Source: Sphingosinicella sp. CPCC 101087
GTDB lineage: Bacteria > Pseudomonadota > Alphaproteobacteria > Sphingomonadales > Sphingomonadaceae
NCBI RefSeq assembly: GCF_004151485.1
Contig: NZ_SBFF01000014.1
Coordinates: forward strand, 62,001-126,000
Reading direction: 5' to 3'
DNA: 64,000 nt
Notes under the pieces: model-generated
Told to the model about the DNA's origin: nothing
Database searches by the model: none
The model's input: the letters and a program-made list of their open reading frames with translations, nothing else
Shown here: positions 28,091-38,526 of the stretch, piece after piece
Position numbering within the stretch: position 1 is the first letter of the stretch
How the letters are laid out: the number at the start of each line of letters is the position of its first letter
Translations under genes and position numbers: made by a program

Positions 28091-28540
28091 TCAAGCCGCG
28101 GCGACGGCCTCGATCTCGAGCAGCCACGCCTCGTCATAGATGCCGGTCAGCACGATCGTGACGGCGGGATCGTGCGCCCGCAATATCTCCTGGCGAAGGC
28201 CGGCGCTCTGGGCGATCAGCGCACGATCGGAGAGGAAGATCGTCACCTTGACGAGATTGTCGTAGGTCATTCCGGCCGCGTTCAATTGCCGTTCGACATT
28301 CGCCCAGGCGAGGCGATATTGGCTCGGATAATCGGGAGGGACGCTGCCGTCCGGATGGGCCGGGACCTGGCCGCTGACGAAGAGGAGTCGCGTGAAGCTC
28401 GAGACCTCGCAGGCATCGGCGAAGGCGTTGCCGCTCGGATTGATCGGTCTGATCGACATGGGGTTGCTCCGCTCCGGGCCGGAGAGGCTCGATCCGATGC
28501 CGCCCGCCAGCGCCAATCCCAGCACATCGCGTCGCTTCAT
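28091..28540 (-). CDS. RidA/YjgF-family protein with Tat-like leader
   Basis: RidA proteins deaminate reactive enamine/imine intermediates. The 149-residue product has the family core (FVSGQVPAHPDGSVPPDYPS, NLVKVTIFLSDRALIAQ, DPAVTIVLTGIYDEAWLLEI). Unusually it begins MKRRDVLGLALAGGIGSSL, a twin-arginine-like leader, which suggests export. The conserved arginine that normally precedes the second acidic residue in the active site is not evident (it reads VTIVLTGIYDEAWLLEIEA). A start at the internal MSIRPINPSGN would give a cytosolic form. Confidence 0.82.
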   Translation of the reverse strand: MKRRDVLGLALAGGIGSSLSGPERSNPMSIRPINPSGNAFADACEVSSFTRLLFVSGQVPAHPDGSVPPDYPSQYRLAWANVERQLNAAGMTYDNLVKVTIFLSDRALIAQSAGLRQEILRAHDPAVTIVLTGIYDEAWLLEIEAVAAA

Positions 28541-28602
28541 CGGTCCCTCTCCTTCAGCCGCCTTCCTCCTGCCCCGGCCGCGCCGGCGGCGCAGCCGTTC
28601 GA

Positions 28603-28634
28603 TTTTCGGTTGGGCCCGTTCTTTTTTTCGGTTG
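28603..28634. promoter_or_regulatory. Direct repeat in the ridA-lrp divergent promoter region
   Basis: TTTTCGGTTG occurs at 28603-28612 and again at 28625-28634, 22 bases apart (about two helical turns), ending two bases before the lrp-type ATG. Lrp-type dimers often bind such repeats, so it may be an autoregulatory operator. Function is inferred. Confidence 0.4.
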
Positions 28635-28636
28635 CC

Positions 28637-29107
28637 ATGGACGCGATTGACCGCCGGCTGATCGCGCTGCTTCGGGAGGATGCCAGCCGCCCGCTCAAGG
28701 CGCTGGCCGGGGCGGTGTCGCTCTCGGCCAGCAGCGTGCGCGAGCGGATCCAGCGGCTGGTGGCGCGCGGCGAAATCGTCCGCTTCACCATCGAGACCCC
28801 GCCGCCGCCCAATGGCTGCGCGGCGATCCTCCTCGTCCGCCTGAACAGGACGCCCGACCCGGAGGTGGTCCGCGCGATCGGCGCCCGCGGCGACGTGCGG
28901 CGCTGCTACTCGCTGAGCGGGCCGATCGACCTGATGGTGGAGGTGGGCGCCGGGAGCGTGGCGGAGATCAACCGGGCGCGGGACGAGATTTCGGGGCTGG
29001 CCGGCGTGACGGCGGTGGAGACGTCGTTCGTGCTGAAGGAAGACAAGGTTGAGGGGGTGGGGCCTACGGCGAACTCACTGGCGGCTTCGCAGGCTGCTAC
29101 TGGCTGA
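28637..29107 (+). CDS. Lrp/AsnC-family transcriptional regulator
   Basis: The 156-residue product begins MDAIDRRLIALLREDASRPL and has the Lrp helix-turn-helix (AGAVSLSASSVRERIQRLVARG, split here over residues 24-45), then the RAM domain (GPIDLMVEVGAG and VTAVETSFVLKED). Members sense amino acids and often control the neighbouring gene, here a divergent ridA. The last 15 residues after VLKEDKVEG look unlike the family and may derive from the inserted DNA that follows. Confidence 0.88.
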   Translation: MDAIDRRLIALLREDASRPLKALAGAVSLSASSVRERIQRLVARGEIVRFTIETPPPPNGCAAILLVRLNRTPDPEVVRAIGARGDVRRCYSLSGPIDLMVEVGAGSVAEINRARDEISGLAGVTAVETSFVLKEDKVEGVGPTANSLAASQAATG

Positions 29108-29407
29108 ATGCCGAAGAACGCGTAGAGTTGCGGCGTAAGTCGTGCGCGTCGAGTGGCCGGCGCCGTGAATTCAGTGTTGTGTCCCCGGAATTCCGGGCGA
29201 TTTGAGTAGGATGTGCCCAGAATTCCAATTGTTGCGAGGCGTAGATTTCTCGCCGCCATCTTCGACGTGGTGCAAGCGCCTCGGTGTCGCGTTCGAGACC
29301 CACCCCGTTGGCACGGTTTGAGGCCGCAACGAACACGTTCCATACTTGTTCTAGTTGGTGTATGGGCCGTCGCAGGATAGGGGCGCCAGGAGAATGACGA
29401 GATTGCG
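29108..29407. other. Left flank of the low-GC insert
   Basis: About 300 bases without a gene. GC drops here relative to the left side. A perfect 14-base palindrome, CCCGGAATTCCGGG, lies at 29184-29197. No direct repeat matching the right end (31480-31643) was found by eye, and no tRNA is present. Confidence 0.45.
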
Positions 29408-30190
29408 ATGTCAGAGTCGCAGATAGAATGGACGGATGCCACGTGGAATCCGGTGGTCGGCTGCTCGATTACGAGCGCTGGCTGCACACATTGCTATGCA
29501 ATGGACATGGCCCGTCGACTGGAGGCAATGGGTGCCGCCAAATATGCCGGCCTGACCCGCCGCAGCGGCGGCCGCACGATCTGGAACGGGAAGGTCCGGG
29601 AGGATTCGAGCGCGCTCGCCAACCCACATCGTTGGCGAAAGCCGCGCAAGATCTTCGTCAACTCGATGAGTGATCTATTCCACGAAGGCGTGAGCGACAT
29701 GTTCATCCTCGCTGTCTGGAAGGTCATGCGCGAGACGCCCCGTCACCACTATCAAATCCTCACTAAGCGGCCTGAGCGGATGGCAACGGTGGTTTCGACC
29801 TTGATCGGCGACGTGCTGCCCAACGTCTGGCTCGGAACGAGTGTCGAGAATGCCGATGTCGCTGAGCGCATCGGCCACCTGCGCGCTGTGCCCGCAGCGA
29901 TCCGTTTCCTATCGTTTGAGCCGCTGATCGGCTCAGTTGGCGAGGTTGATCTTTCCGGCATCGACTGGGCAATCGTTGGCGGCGAAAGCGGGCGCTCGGC
30001 GCGTCCTATCCGCGAGGCGTGGATCGATGAGATCCATGCGCAATGTCTTACCTACGGCACGGCTTTTTTCTTTAAGCAATGGGGAACGTGGGGTAAAGAC
30101 AACAAACGCCGGTCTAAAAAGGCGAACGGTCGCGAATATCGCGGGAGAACCTGGAACGATATGCCGGCGGCCTTTTCCGCCAGCCTCTAG
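29408..30190 (+). CDS. Three-Cys-motif phage Gp37/Gp68-family (DUF5131) protein
   Basis: The 260-residue product has the family start IEWTDATWNPVVGCSITSAG and then CTHCYA, so three cysteines are spaced C-x6-C-x2-C near residues 19-29. It continues with IFVNSMSDLFHEGVSD, HHYQILTKRPERM, NVWLGTSVENADVAERI, RFLSFEPLIGSV and WAIVGGESG, all typical of Gp37/Gp68 proteins. The compact cysteines suggest a metal or Fe-S site; the biochemical function is not established. It lies 31 bases before tcmP in a low-GC insert. Members of this family and TcmP are known neighbours in many bacteria. Confidence 0.9.
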   Translation: MSESQIEWTDATWNPVVGCSITSAGCTHCYAMDMARRLEAMGAAKYAGLTRRSGGRTIWNGKVREDSSALANPHRWRKPRKIFVNSMSDLFHEGVSDMFILAVWKVMRETPRHHYQILTKRPERMATVVSTLIGDVLPNVWLGTSVENADVAERIGHLRAVPAAIRFLSFEPLIGSVGEVDLSGIDWAIVGGESGRSARPIREAWIDEIHAQCLTYGTAFFFKQWGTWGKDNKRRSKKANGREYRGRTWNDMPAAFSASL

Positions 30191-30221
30191 TGCGGGACTG
30201 GCGTCAGCGGCGGGGGACTAG

Positions 30222-31479
30222 ATGGCCGAGAAGCCGTATGAGTGGGCTGAGGGCGCGACGCTAGAGGATCATTCGCGGCGCAAGCATAAAATTCTGAGGG
30301 AATATTTTGCGGAGTATTTGGCAGTGCGCTGCCAGCATCCTCAACAGGAGCGGTTCCGGCTCGCCATTGTCGAAGGATTCGCTGGCGGCGGCCGTTACAA
30401 GTGCGGCACGGCCGGCTCTCCGGTCATCTTCATTGAGGAGCTGAAGCGAGCGATCGAGGGTGCCAACATGCAACGCGCCGTGAACGGCTTCGCACTCATC
30501 GAGATGGAGTGCCTGTTGATCCTCAACGACTTGAGCCGTGACGCGATCGAGGGCCTCAAAGGCCACATGGCACCGCTGCAGGCTGAGATTGCCGAGAGTG
30601 TACCCCGGCTTCATCTTCGGGTTGAGTATTTGAACCACACCTTCGAGGGCGCCTATCCCCGCGTCAAAGAGTTCATTAGCGCGGGCCGCTATCGCAACGT
30701 CCTGTTCAATCTGGACCAATGCGGACACAGCCGTGTCGAACATAGAACGCTGCTCGACATTATGCGTTCGACGCAGCATCCCTCCGTGGAGGTATTCTAT
30801 ACCTTCGCGATAGAGGCGTTGTTGTCATTTCTCGAGAAATCGGATCCCGATCGCCTCAAGGCGCAACTTCGTCCCTTTGGCATCAACTCGATTGAGCTTG
30901 GCGCTTGATGGGTTGATGGGTAAGAACACTTGGCTCGGGGCGGCCGAGCGCTTGGTGTTTGGAACGTTCGAGCGATGCGCGCCGTTTGTTAGCCCCTTCT
31001 CCATCAACAATCCCACCGGCTGGCGATATTGGCTGATTCACTTCGCTAACAGCTATCGCGCGCGGCAGGTCTATAACAATGTGCTGCACCGGAACAGCAG
31101 CGACCAGGCCCATTTCGGCCGTTCGGGCCTAAACATGCTTTCCTATAACCCCGATCAAGAGGATGGGTCGCTCTACCTATTCGATGCCTCCGGTCGGGAG
31201 GATGCCCGGACCCAGCTCATATCCGACATTCCACGCCTTATCTCGCATTCAGGGGACGCGCTCGGAGTGAGCGAATTCTACGAAAGCATCTACAATGCGA
31301 CGCCGGCGCACACTGATGACATTCACGAGGCGATCATCGAGAATCCGGACGTGGAGGTACTAACACCCGCGGGTGGAGAACGACGCAACGCTCATACAAT
31401 CGGGATTGGCGACATCCTAAAACTCAAGCGCCAGAAGAGTTTCTTTCCGATGTTTCTGGATGCGACAAGGCGTCCCTGA
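30222..31479 (+). pseudogene. tcmP: Three-Cys-motif partner protein TcmP, frameshifted
   Basis: TcmP is the regular partner of the three-Cys Gp37/Gp68 family. The first frame (30222-30908) encodes 228 residues (AIVEGFAGGGRYKCG, NVLFNLDQCGHSRV). It then stops at a TGA. The rest of the family pattern resumes in the next frame at about 30885-30916: LMGKNTWLGAAERLVFG, CAPFVSPFSINNPTGW, QAHFGRSGLNMLSYNP, and runs to 31479. The shift is one base forward, so one base was gained or two lost. Both halves look well kept, so the break is recent or a sequence error. No classical slippery site was seen. Confidence 0.8.
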
Positions 31480-31643
31480 AGTTAGCATAACGCGCGCATC
31501 TCTGATCCGCGTATTCTGAGCACATCGGTTGATGATCCGTAGTCAGCCTGCGCTCGTAACTTCGCTCCGTTCCACTATGTCGCATCCACAACACAGTGGT
31601 GATCGCCCTTTAGCTCGCTAGGATGGGAACGTAAAAGCCCGCG

Positions 31644-33464
<1,821 letters not shown>

Positions 33465-33815
33465 TGCGGGCGGGCCCTAGCACCGGCGGTGAAGGAGGCA
33501 AAGGGCGCCGACCGACCGTCGTCCGCACCTTTCGCGGCCGGGCCATTCCCTTGGCTCGCATGGGTAGCGCGGAGGCGAACCTACGCCGGACCCGCGACCG
33601 GTCCTCGTCAACCGGGCGGCGCTGATCGAGGCGCTCCCCGAGGGGCGGGATCCATCCCGGCTTCCCCGGCGGACTTGGCCGGCCGTGCCTGAAGCTCGCA
33701 TCGCCTCCTCAGGGTCTGGGCGCCCGAGCGGGCGCACCGGCCGTCCGGGAAGGCGTCGCCTTTCCTCCGGAGCCCCGAGCCGTTGCGGATGCCCTCCGGA
33801 AGGGGAGCCGGCAAA
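33465..33815. other. Intergenic region upstream of lepA
   Basis: About 350 bases with no convincing gene. Near 33747-33770 GGAAGGCG and CGCCTTTCC can form a hairpin. Promoters for lepA are expected on the left side but not identified. Confidence 0.35.
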
Positions 33816-34448
33816 CTAGACGATGCGGGTGCAGGGGCTGGTGGCGCCGCTGCCGTCGGGCCCCCACTTGCGATAGCCGCGCGAATCGACGTGGAAGCGC
33901 ACGCCGCTATAGAAGCCGAGGCCGGCCTCATAGGCCTGGCCCTGCTTCGCATGGGCGGTGCAGACCCCGCGGATCAACGAGTCGCGCGTGACGTCGGCCG
34001 CGATCGGCACCAGGTCGAGCGCGAAGAACATGCGGTGCGCGCTGGCCGGCGCGCCGTTCGAGCAGGCGTTCAGCCCCTCGTTGCGATAGCCGGACAGGGC
34101 CTCTACCGCGCCGATCGACGGAACGACCTGATCCCGGACGAACCTCAGCGTCGTCACGATATGGTCCCAATTGCGGGCCGGCGCGACTTCGAAGGGAGTC
34201 GCGGCGCACTGGCGCCAGCTGTGGGAGGTGCGGACGAGCTGCCAGACCGGAACGACCGATTCGACCCCTTCATCGGCCAGCCGGTCGCGAAAGGATATCA
34301 CCTCGTTTCGATGCTCGGGAGCACGGGCGAGCCAGGCGTAATAATCGGCGCGGGACTGGCCGGGCGCGGCCTCGCTCTGCGCCTGGGCCGCGCCGGGAGC
34401 GAATGCGAGCGATGCCGCAATTGCGGCTCCGGAAATAAAGTTGCGCAT
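33816..34448 (-). CDS. Exported M15-like peptidase (D-Ala-D-Ala carboxypeptidase-like)
   Basis: The 210-residue product has a signal peptide (AAIAASLAFAPGAAQAQ). The mature part contains the M15 metal-site pattern: LSGYRNEGLN, then SAHRMFFALDLVP (the His and Asp ligands) and RFHVDSRGYRKWG (the second His). This points to a zinc peptidase acting on peptidoglycan peptides. The gene next to it (34637-35407) is a paralogue with the same motifs in the same order, indicating tandem duplication. Substrate is not proven. Confidence 0.78.
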   Translation of the reverse strand: MRNFISGAAIAASLAFAPGAAQAQSEAAPGQSRADYYAWLARAPEHRNEVISFRDRLADEGVESVVPVWQLVRTSHSWRQCAATPFEVAPARNWDHIVTTLRFVRDQVVPSIGAVEALSGYRNEGLNACSNGAPASAHRMFFALDLVPIAADVTRDSLIRGVCTAHAKQGQAYEAGLGFYSGVRFHVDSRGYRKWGPDGSGATSPCTRIV

Positions 34449-34636
34449 ATCAATAAGATAGCAGATAAAACCGATTTTTCAACCCGGCGGGAACCTTTAC
34501 CGTCAAAGCGTGTTGCGGGGGTGGACGGTCTGCCTGGAGCCCCTGCCGCCGTTTCCGCGCACGCCCGTCTGCGCTTGCAGCTACAGCTACAGCCGGTCTC
34601 CCCCTTCCCGCGTTACGCGCGACGAGGCCACAAGCG

Positions 34637-35407
34637 TCAGGGTAGGTCCGGGCGCGGGGCGTCGGGCGCGGCCTGGACGGGCTCGAGGCGCGGCGGGCCG
34701 GGAGTCGGCGGCCGGACGGCGGGGAATCCGGCGGCCGGGGGCGGCGGCATCGTGACGGGCGGCGGCGCGGCAAGTGGATCGCCGCCGCGCTCGATCACGG
34801 CGCAAGGGGATTCGTTGCCCCGCGGCCCGGCCGAGCCCCAGCGCCGGAAACCGCGCGAATCGACGTGGAAGCGCTGGAACGAATAGAAGCCGAGCCCGGC
34901 CTCGGCGGAGCGGCCGTGGCGCGCGTGCATGGCGCACAGCCGCCGGAACAGTTCGCCGCGCTCGATCGGCGTCTCCGGCACCAGGTCCAGCGCGAAGAAG
35001 TCGAGATGGGCGCTTCGCGCCGAACCGCGTGCGCAGTGATTGAGCGCAGGATTGCGGTATCCGGAGACGGCCTGGACCGGCCCGAGAGCCGCCCGGACAT
35101 GGTCGCGGATGAAGCGCAGGGTGCGGACCATGTCGGGCCAGAAGCTGTGCGGCGGGACCTCGAACGGCTGGCCGCCGCACTCGCGCCACATGCTGGCCGT
35201 GCGCAGCATCTGCCAGGTCGGCAGCACGCCGCGAACGCCGGCGGCCTCCTGCCATGCCTCGAACGAAAGCACCTGTCCGCGTACCCCCGGGCTCGAAGCG
35301 AGCCAGGCCTGATATTCGGCCTCGCCCTGGCCTTCGGGAAGCTCCTGGGCGGCGCTGGGGACGGAACAAGCGAGGAGGGCGACGGCGAGGAACAGGCGCT
35401 GAAGCAT
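34637..35407 (-). CDS. Exported M15-like peptidase with proline-rich tail
   Basis: The 256-residue product begins with a signal peptide (LFLAVALLACSVPSAAQ); the ATG at 35405-35407 is the only sensible start in a long open frame. It shares with its neighbour VSGYRNPALN, SAHLDFFALDLVP and RFHVDSRGFRRWG. It adds a C-terminal tail of about 60 residues rich in proline (PPPVTMPPPPAAGFP), absent from the neighbour. The tail may anchor it in the cell wall or be a linker. Function as in the neighbouring paralogue. Confidence 0.78.
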   Translation of the reverse strand: MLQRLFLAVALLACSVPSAAQELPEGQGEAEYQAWLASSPGVRGQVLSFEAWQEAAGVRGVLPTWQMLRTASMWRECGGQPFEVPPHSFWPDMVRTLRFIRDHVRAALGPVQAVSGYRNPALNHCARGSARSAHLDFFALDLVPETPIERGELFRRLCAMHARHGRSAEAGLGFYSFQRFHVDSRGFRRWGSAGPRGNESPCAVIERGGDPLAAPPPVTMPPPPAAGFPAVRPPTPGPPRLEPVQAAPDAPRPDLP

Positions 35408-35577
35408 GGCCGGACTATAGCAGGCGAAACCGCGGATGCACGCGACGTTGTTCCGCCTCGTGCAGGCCGTTCGTCGCGGGGGCGATAGGCGAATTTCCCT
35501 GGATGCGGGGCATGGGAAGGCGCTAGTCGCGGCCGGAGCGGCGGGATACGACCGCTCGAGCTGCAAGGGAGGACGGG

Positions 35578-36573
35578 ATGAAGCTTCTGATCGCGTTGGC
35601 CGCCATGGCCGCGTTCGTGGCCGCGCCGGCGGCGGCGCAGGAGAATCGGAGCGCGGCGCCCGAAGCAGCGGCTCGCGGAACACTGCTGATCGGCAACAAG
35701 GGCGAGGACAGCTTGAGCTTCGTCGACCTCGCCACCGGCCGCGAGCTCGGCCGCGCCGAGACGGGCCGGATGCCGCACGAGATCGCCATCTCGCCCGACG
35801 GGCGCCAGGCCGCCGTGGTCGCTTATGGCGGGCACACGATCGACATATTCGACGTGGCGGGCCGGACCCGGCTGCGTGCGATCGACCTGTCGCCGAACCA
35901 GGGACCGCACGGGATCGCCTGGCTGCCGGATGGGCGGATCGTCGCCACCACCGAGCGCAGCCAGTCCGTGACGGTCGTCGACACGACGGCGGGCGACGCC
36001 GTGACGACGATCGCGACCGGGCAGGAGGGGACGCATATGGTCGCGGTCACGCCCGACCGGCGCCGCGCCTTCACCGCCAATATCGCCGCCGGCACGGTGA
36101 GCGTCATCGATCTCGCCGCCGGAACCAAGCTGCGCGACATCGCCGTCGGCGGCCGTCCCGAAGGAATCGCGCTCACTCCGGACGGGCGCGAACTCTGGGT
36201 CGGCGACCTGGAAGGCGCACGGGTCCAGGCGTTCGACGCGGCGACCTTCGAGCGGATCGACGAAGTGCGCACCGGCGAGGTGCCGATCCGCGTCGCCGCC
36301 AGCCCCGACGGGCGCTGGATCGTCACCTCCAACATGGGCGCGGGCAGCCTCACCGTCATCGACGCGCGCACGCGCGCGCCCGTCCGTGACATCGAAGTGA
36401 GCGGCGAGCGCGAGGCGGGCCAGGTCACGATCCTCTTCTCCGCCGACGGCAAGCGTATCTATGCCGCCGAGACCGGCCGAAACCAGGTGGCGGAGGTCGA
36501 CCTCGCCAGCGGACGGGTGCTGCGGCGCCTGCCCGCCGGTGCGCAGGGAGACGGGCTCGCGATCGCCCCCTGA
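35578..36573 (+). CDS. Exported YVTN-type beta-propeller protein
   Basis: The 331-residue product has a signal peptide (LIALAAMAAFVAAPAAAQ). Repeats of about 42-45 residues of the YVTN/cytochrome-d1 type follow, each with a DG or ADG turn (ISPDGRQAAV, WLPDGRIVAT, VTPDRRRAFT, LTPDGRELWV, ASPDGRWIVT, FSADGKRIYA). About seven blades make a closed propeller. No catalytic residues were identified, so binding or scaffold functions are likely. It is divergent from the M15-like pair. Confidence 0.85.
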   Translation: MKLLIALAAMAAFVAAPAAAQENRSAAPEAAARGTLLIGNKGEDSLSFVDLATGRELGRAETGRMPHEIAISPDGRQAAVVAYGGHTIDIFDVAGRTRLRAIDLSPNQGPHGIAWLPDGRIVATTERSQSVTVVDTTAGDAVTTIATGQEGTHMVAVTPDRRRAFTANIAAGTVSVIDLAAGTKLRDIAVGGRPEGIALTPDGRELWVGDLEGARVQAFDAATFERIDEVRTGEVPIRVAASPDGRWIVTSNMGAGSLTVIDARTRAPVRDIEVSGEREAGQVTILFSADGKRIYAAETGRNQVAEVDLASGRVLRRLPAGAQGDGLAIAP

Positions 36574-36687
36574 GGCGCGAGTGCCGGGGGGCCGCGGCTG
36601 CGACGTCAGACGGGGGCACGCCTGCACACCGAACGCGAGGTCTGGCAACGCGTTCGACCTGATGCGAGGCCGCAGAGGAACCTTTTC

Positions 36688-36709
36688 GTCGTCCGGCGCA
36701 GGCCGGGAT
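36688..36709. repeat. Short extragenic hairpin repeat, second copy
   Basis: CCGGC-gcag-GCCGG followed by GATCC, the same family as the repeat at 16964-16984 (loop GCAG instead of GAAA). It is in a gene-free stretch. Confidence 0.55.
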
Positions 36710-36892
36710 CCAAGCTGAGTCCGGTGTTTCCGCCATAGTTCGGCCTGTCGCGACGCGCAGGCGGCGCCCAGGAACCGGGACGGCGCATTGCCTTTCACAA
36801 TGCCCTCGGCTTCTCGCAACTTCGCGCGAACCCATTCCGCCACCCTGATGGGCGACACGGCGGCCGTGATCGCCCCGTCGCCGATTTGCGGC

Positions 36893-36946
36893 TTCCCCGG
36901 GGAACAAGGTCAAGCCCTTGGTAACCACGATATTTCAAGGGACCTT
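36893..36946 (+). promoter_or_regulatory. Palindrome and long hairpin in the tadG leader
   Basis: TTCCCCGGGGAA (36893-36904) is a perfect 12-base palindrome. Directly after it, AAGGTC...CCTTG (36906-36920) can pair with CAAGG-GACCTT (36936-36946), leaving a 4-base bulge. The pair lies 63 bases before the tadG-like start. It may be a regulatory RNA element or an operator with a hairpin; there is no direct evidence. Confidence 0.4.
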
Positions 36947-37008
36947 AGCTCTAATCTTGCAGAAGGCGCGGCATCGTTGAGCCTGGATGGGCCTTGGAAG
37001 GGACCACG

Positions 37009-38526
37009 ATGCCTATCAGAAGCCGCGGGACCGGCGAAACCGCGAAAAAGAAAAGAGGATTTCTGGCGCGCCTCGCCCGCGACAATCAGGGCAATGTGCT
37101 TGCGATTATGGCCGCGGCCCTGGTGCCGCTGGCGGGGATGGTCGGCTCCGGCCTTGATATCGGCCGCGCCTACATGACCAAAGCGAAGCTGCAGACCGCC
37201 TGCGACGCCGCAGCGCTGGCCGCGCGCCGGAACATGGCCAACCTGAACCTTAACCAAGCATCGATCGACGAAGGCACCCGATTCTTCAACTTCAACTTTC
37301 CGGCCGGGACGATGGACACGCTTCCGGTCGACCTCGATATTACCGCGAGCGCCGCCGACGCCTCCGTGGTCCAGGTCAGCGCTTCCACCGAAATGCCAAC
37401 CACGATCATGCGGATGTTCGGCCAGACCTCAATCGCTCTGAGTGTTCAGTGCAGCGCGGACAAGGATTATGTGCACAACGACATCATGCTGGTGCTCGAC
37501 GTCACCGGCTCGATGAACTGCCGGGCCGGTGGAACCGGCACCTTTTGCGCGACCGAGCAAACGGGTTCGCGCCTTTCCCGCCTTCGGCTCGCCGCCGCCG
37601 CCTTATACCGGGCGCTCGAGGACGCAGAAGGCGTGCGGACACGCTACGGCTTCATGCCCTATTCGATGACGGTAAATGTCGGCCGCGATGTCCGGGCCGA
37701 AAATGCCGCCTGGATCCGCAGCCCCGCCACCTACCATGTCAGGAACTGCAACTCGTACGGCTGCAGTTGGGGCACCACTTCGCTAACCCGCTCAACGGAT
37801 TGGTTCAACAATACGTGGAGCGGCTGTCTCGAGGAACGCTCGACCGTCTCTCAGAACCATCAGTCGAACATCCGCATCTCTTCCGACGTCGCGCAGGCGG
37901 ACATAGACAGTGTTTCCACGACCGATGATCGGCTCAAGTGGCAGCCTTATGACGAGGATACGACCACGGGCGAGAGTGACGGCACTCACGCGACTCTTGC
38001 GCGCTTCTGTCCGACGCCGGCATTAAGGCTCGCAGAATACGAATCGGAAGACGACTTCCAGGACCAGGTGGATGCAAGCCTAGCCAGGGTCGGCGGCTAT
38101 ACCAACCACGATCTCGGGATGATGTGGGGCATGCGCTACCTGTCCTCCACGGGCATGTTTTCAGCCGACAATCCGACCGAAATAGATGACATTCGGGTCG
38201 ACAAGCACATCATCTTTTTGACCGACGGCGACATGACTGCTTCTAGCAGCAACTACAGTGCCTACGGCATCCCCAACGCCAGCAATCGAATGACGGGATC
38301 GGGTAACCTGGAGACCAAGCACAGGAACCGATTCTTCAACGCCTGCAACCGGGCGCGCCAGATGGGCATGACGGTGTGGGTGATCGCGATCGACATCCGC
38401 ACCCCCCAGGACGTTGAGCCATGCGCCTCCGGAGACGACCGCTTCTTCGTCTCCGACGGTTCCGACCTGGAAGAGGTGTTCCAACTGATCGGCCGGGGCA
38501 TCGGCCGGCTGAGACTGACCAATTGA
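37009..38526 (+). CDS. TadG-like pilus-assembly protein with von Willebrand A domain
   Basis: The 505-residue product starts with a charged segment, then the TadE/TadG-type membrane helix (NVLAIMAAALVPLAGMVGSG, about 28-47), which anchors it in the inner membrane. The periplasmic part contains a vWA domain with the metal site DVTGS in DIMLVLDVTGSMN (about 160-172) and the later HIIFLTDGDMTAS. A long Cys-containing insert lies between. GGAAGGGA precedes the ATG. It forms an overlapping operon with two TadE-like genes. No other Tad genes are in the window. Confidence 0.87.
   Translation: MPIRSRGTGETAKKKRGFLARLARDNQGNVLAIMAAALVPLAGMVGSGLDIGRAYMTKAKLQTACDAAALAARRNMANLNLNQASIDEGTRFFNFNFPAGTMDTLPVDLDITASAADASVVQVSASTEMPTTIMRMFGQTSIALSVQCSADKDYVHNDIMLVLDVTGSMNCRAGGTGTFCATEQTGSRLSRLRLAAAALYRALEDAEGVRTRYGFMPYSMTVNVGRDVRAENAAWIRSPATYHVRNCNSYGCSWGTTSLTRSTDWFNNTWSGCLEERSTVSQNHQSNIRISSDVAQADIDSVSTTDDRLKWQPYDEDTTTGESDGTHATLARFCPTPALRLAEYESEDDFQDQVDASLARVGGYTNHDLGMMWGMRYLSSTGMFSADNPTEIDDIRVDKHIIFLTDGDMTASSSNYSAYGIPNASNRMTGSGNLETKHRNRFFNACNRARQMGMTVWVIAIDIRTPQDVEPCASGDDRFFVSDGSDLEEVFQLIGRGIGRLRLTN

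Larger units (their letters stand above)
36574..37008. other. Intergenic leader region of the Tad-type operon
   Basis: About 435 bases between the propeller gene and tadG-like. It holds the extragenic hairpin repeat (36688-36709) and two structures just upstream of the operon (36893-36946). No gene was seen. Confidence 0.5.

Noticed and set aside
30885-30916. Programmed frameshift in tcmP (RF2-like)
   Set aside because: The site GCT-TGA lacks the CTT-T slippery codon and there is no upstream stimulator; a plain mutation is simpler.
29108-31643. Flanking direct repeats (att sites) of the low-GC insert
   Set aside because: None found by eye at both ends; no tRNA and no integrase.
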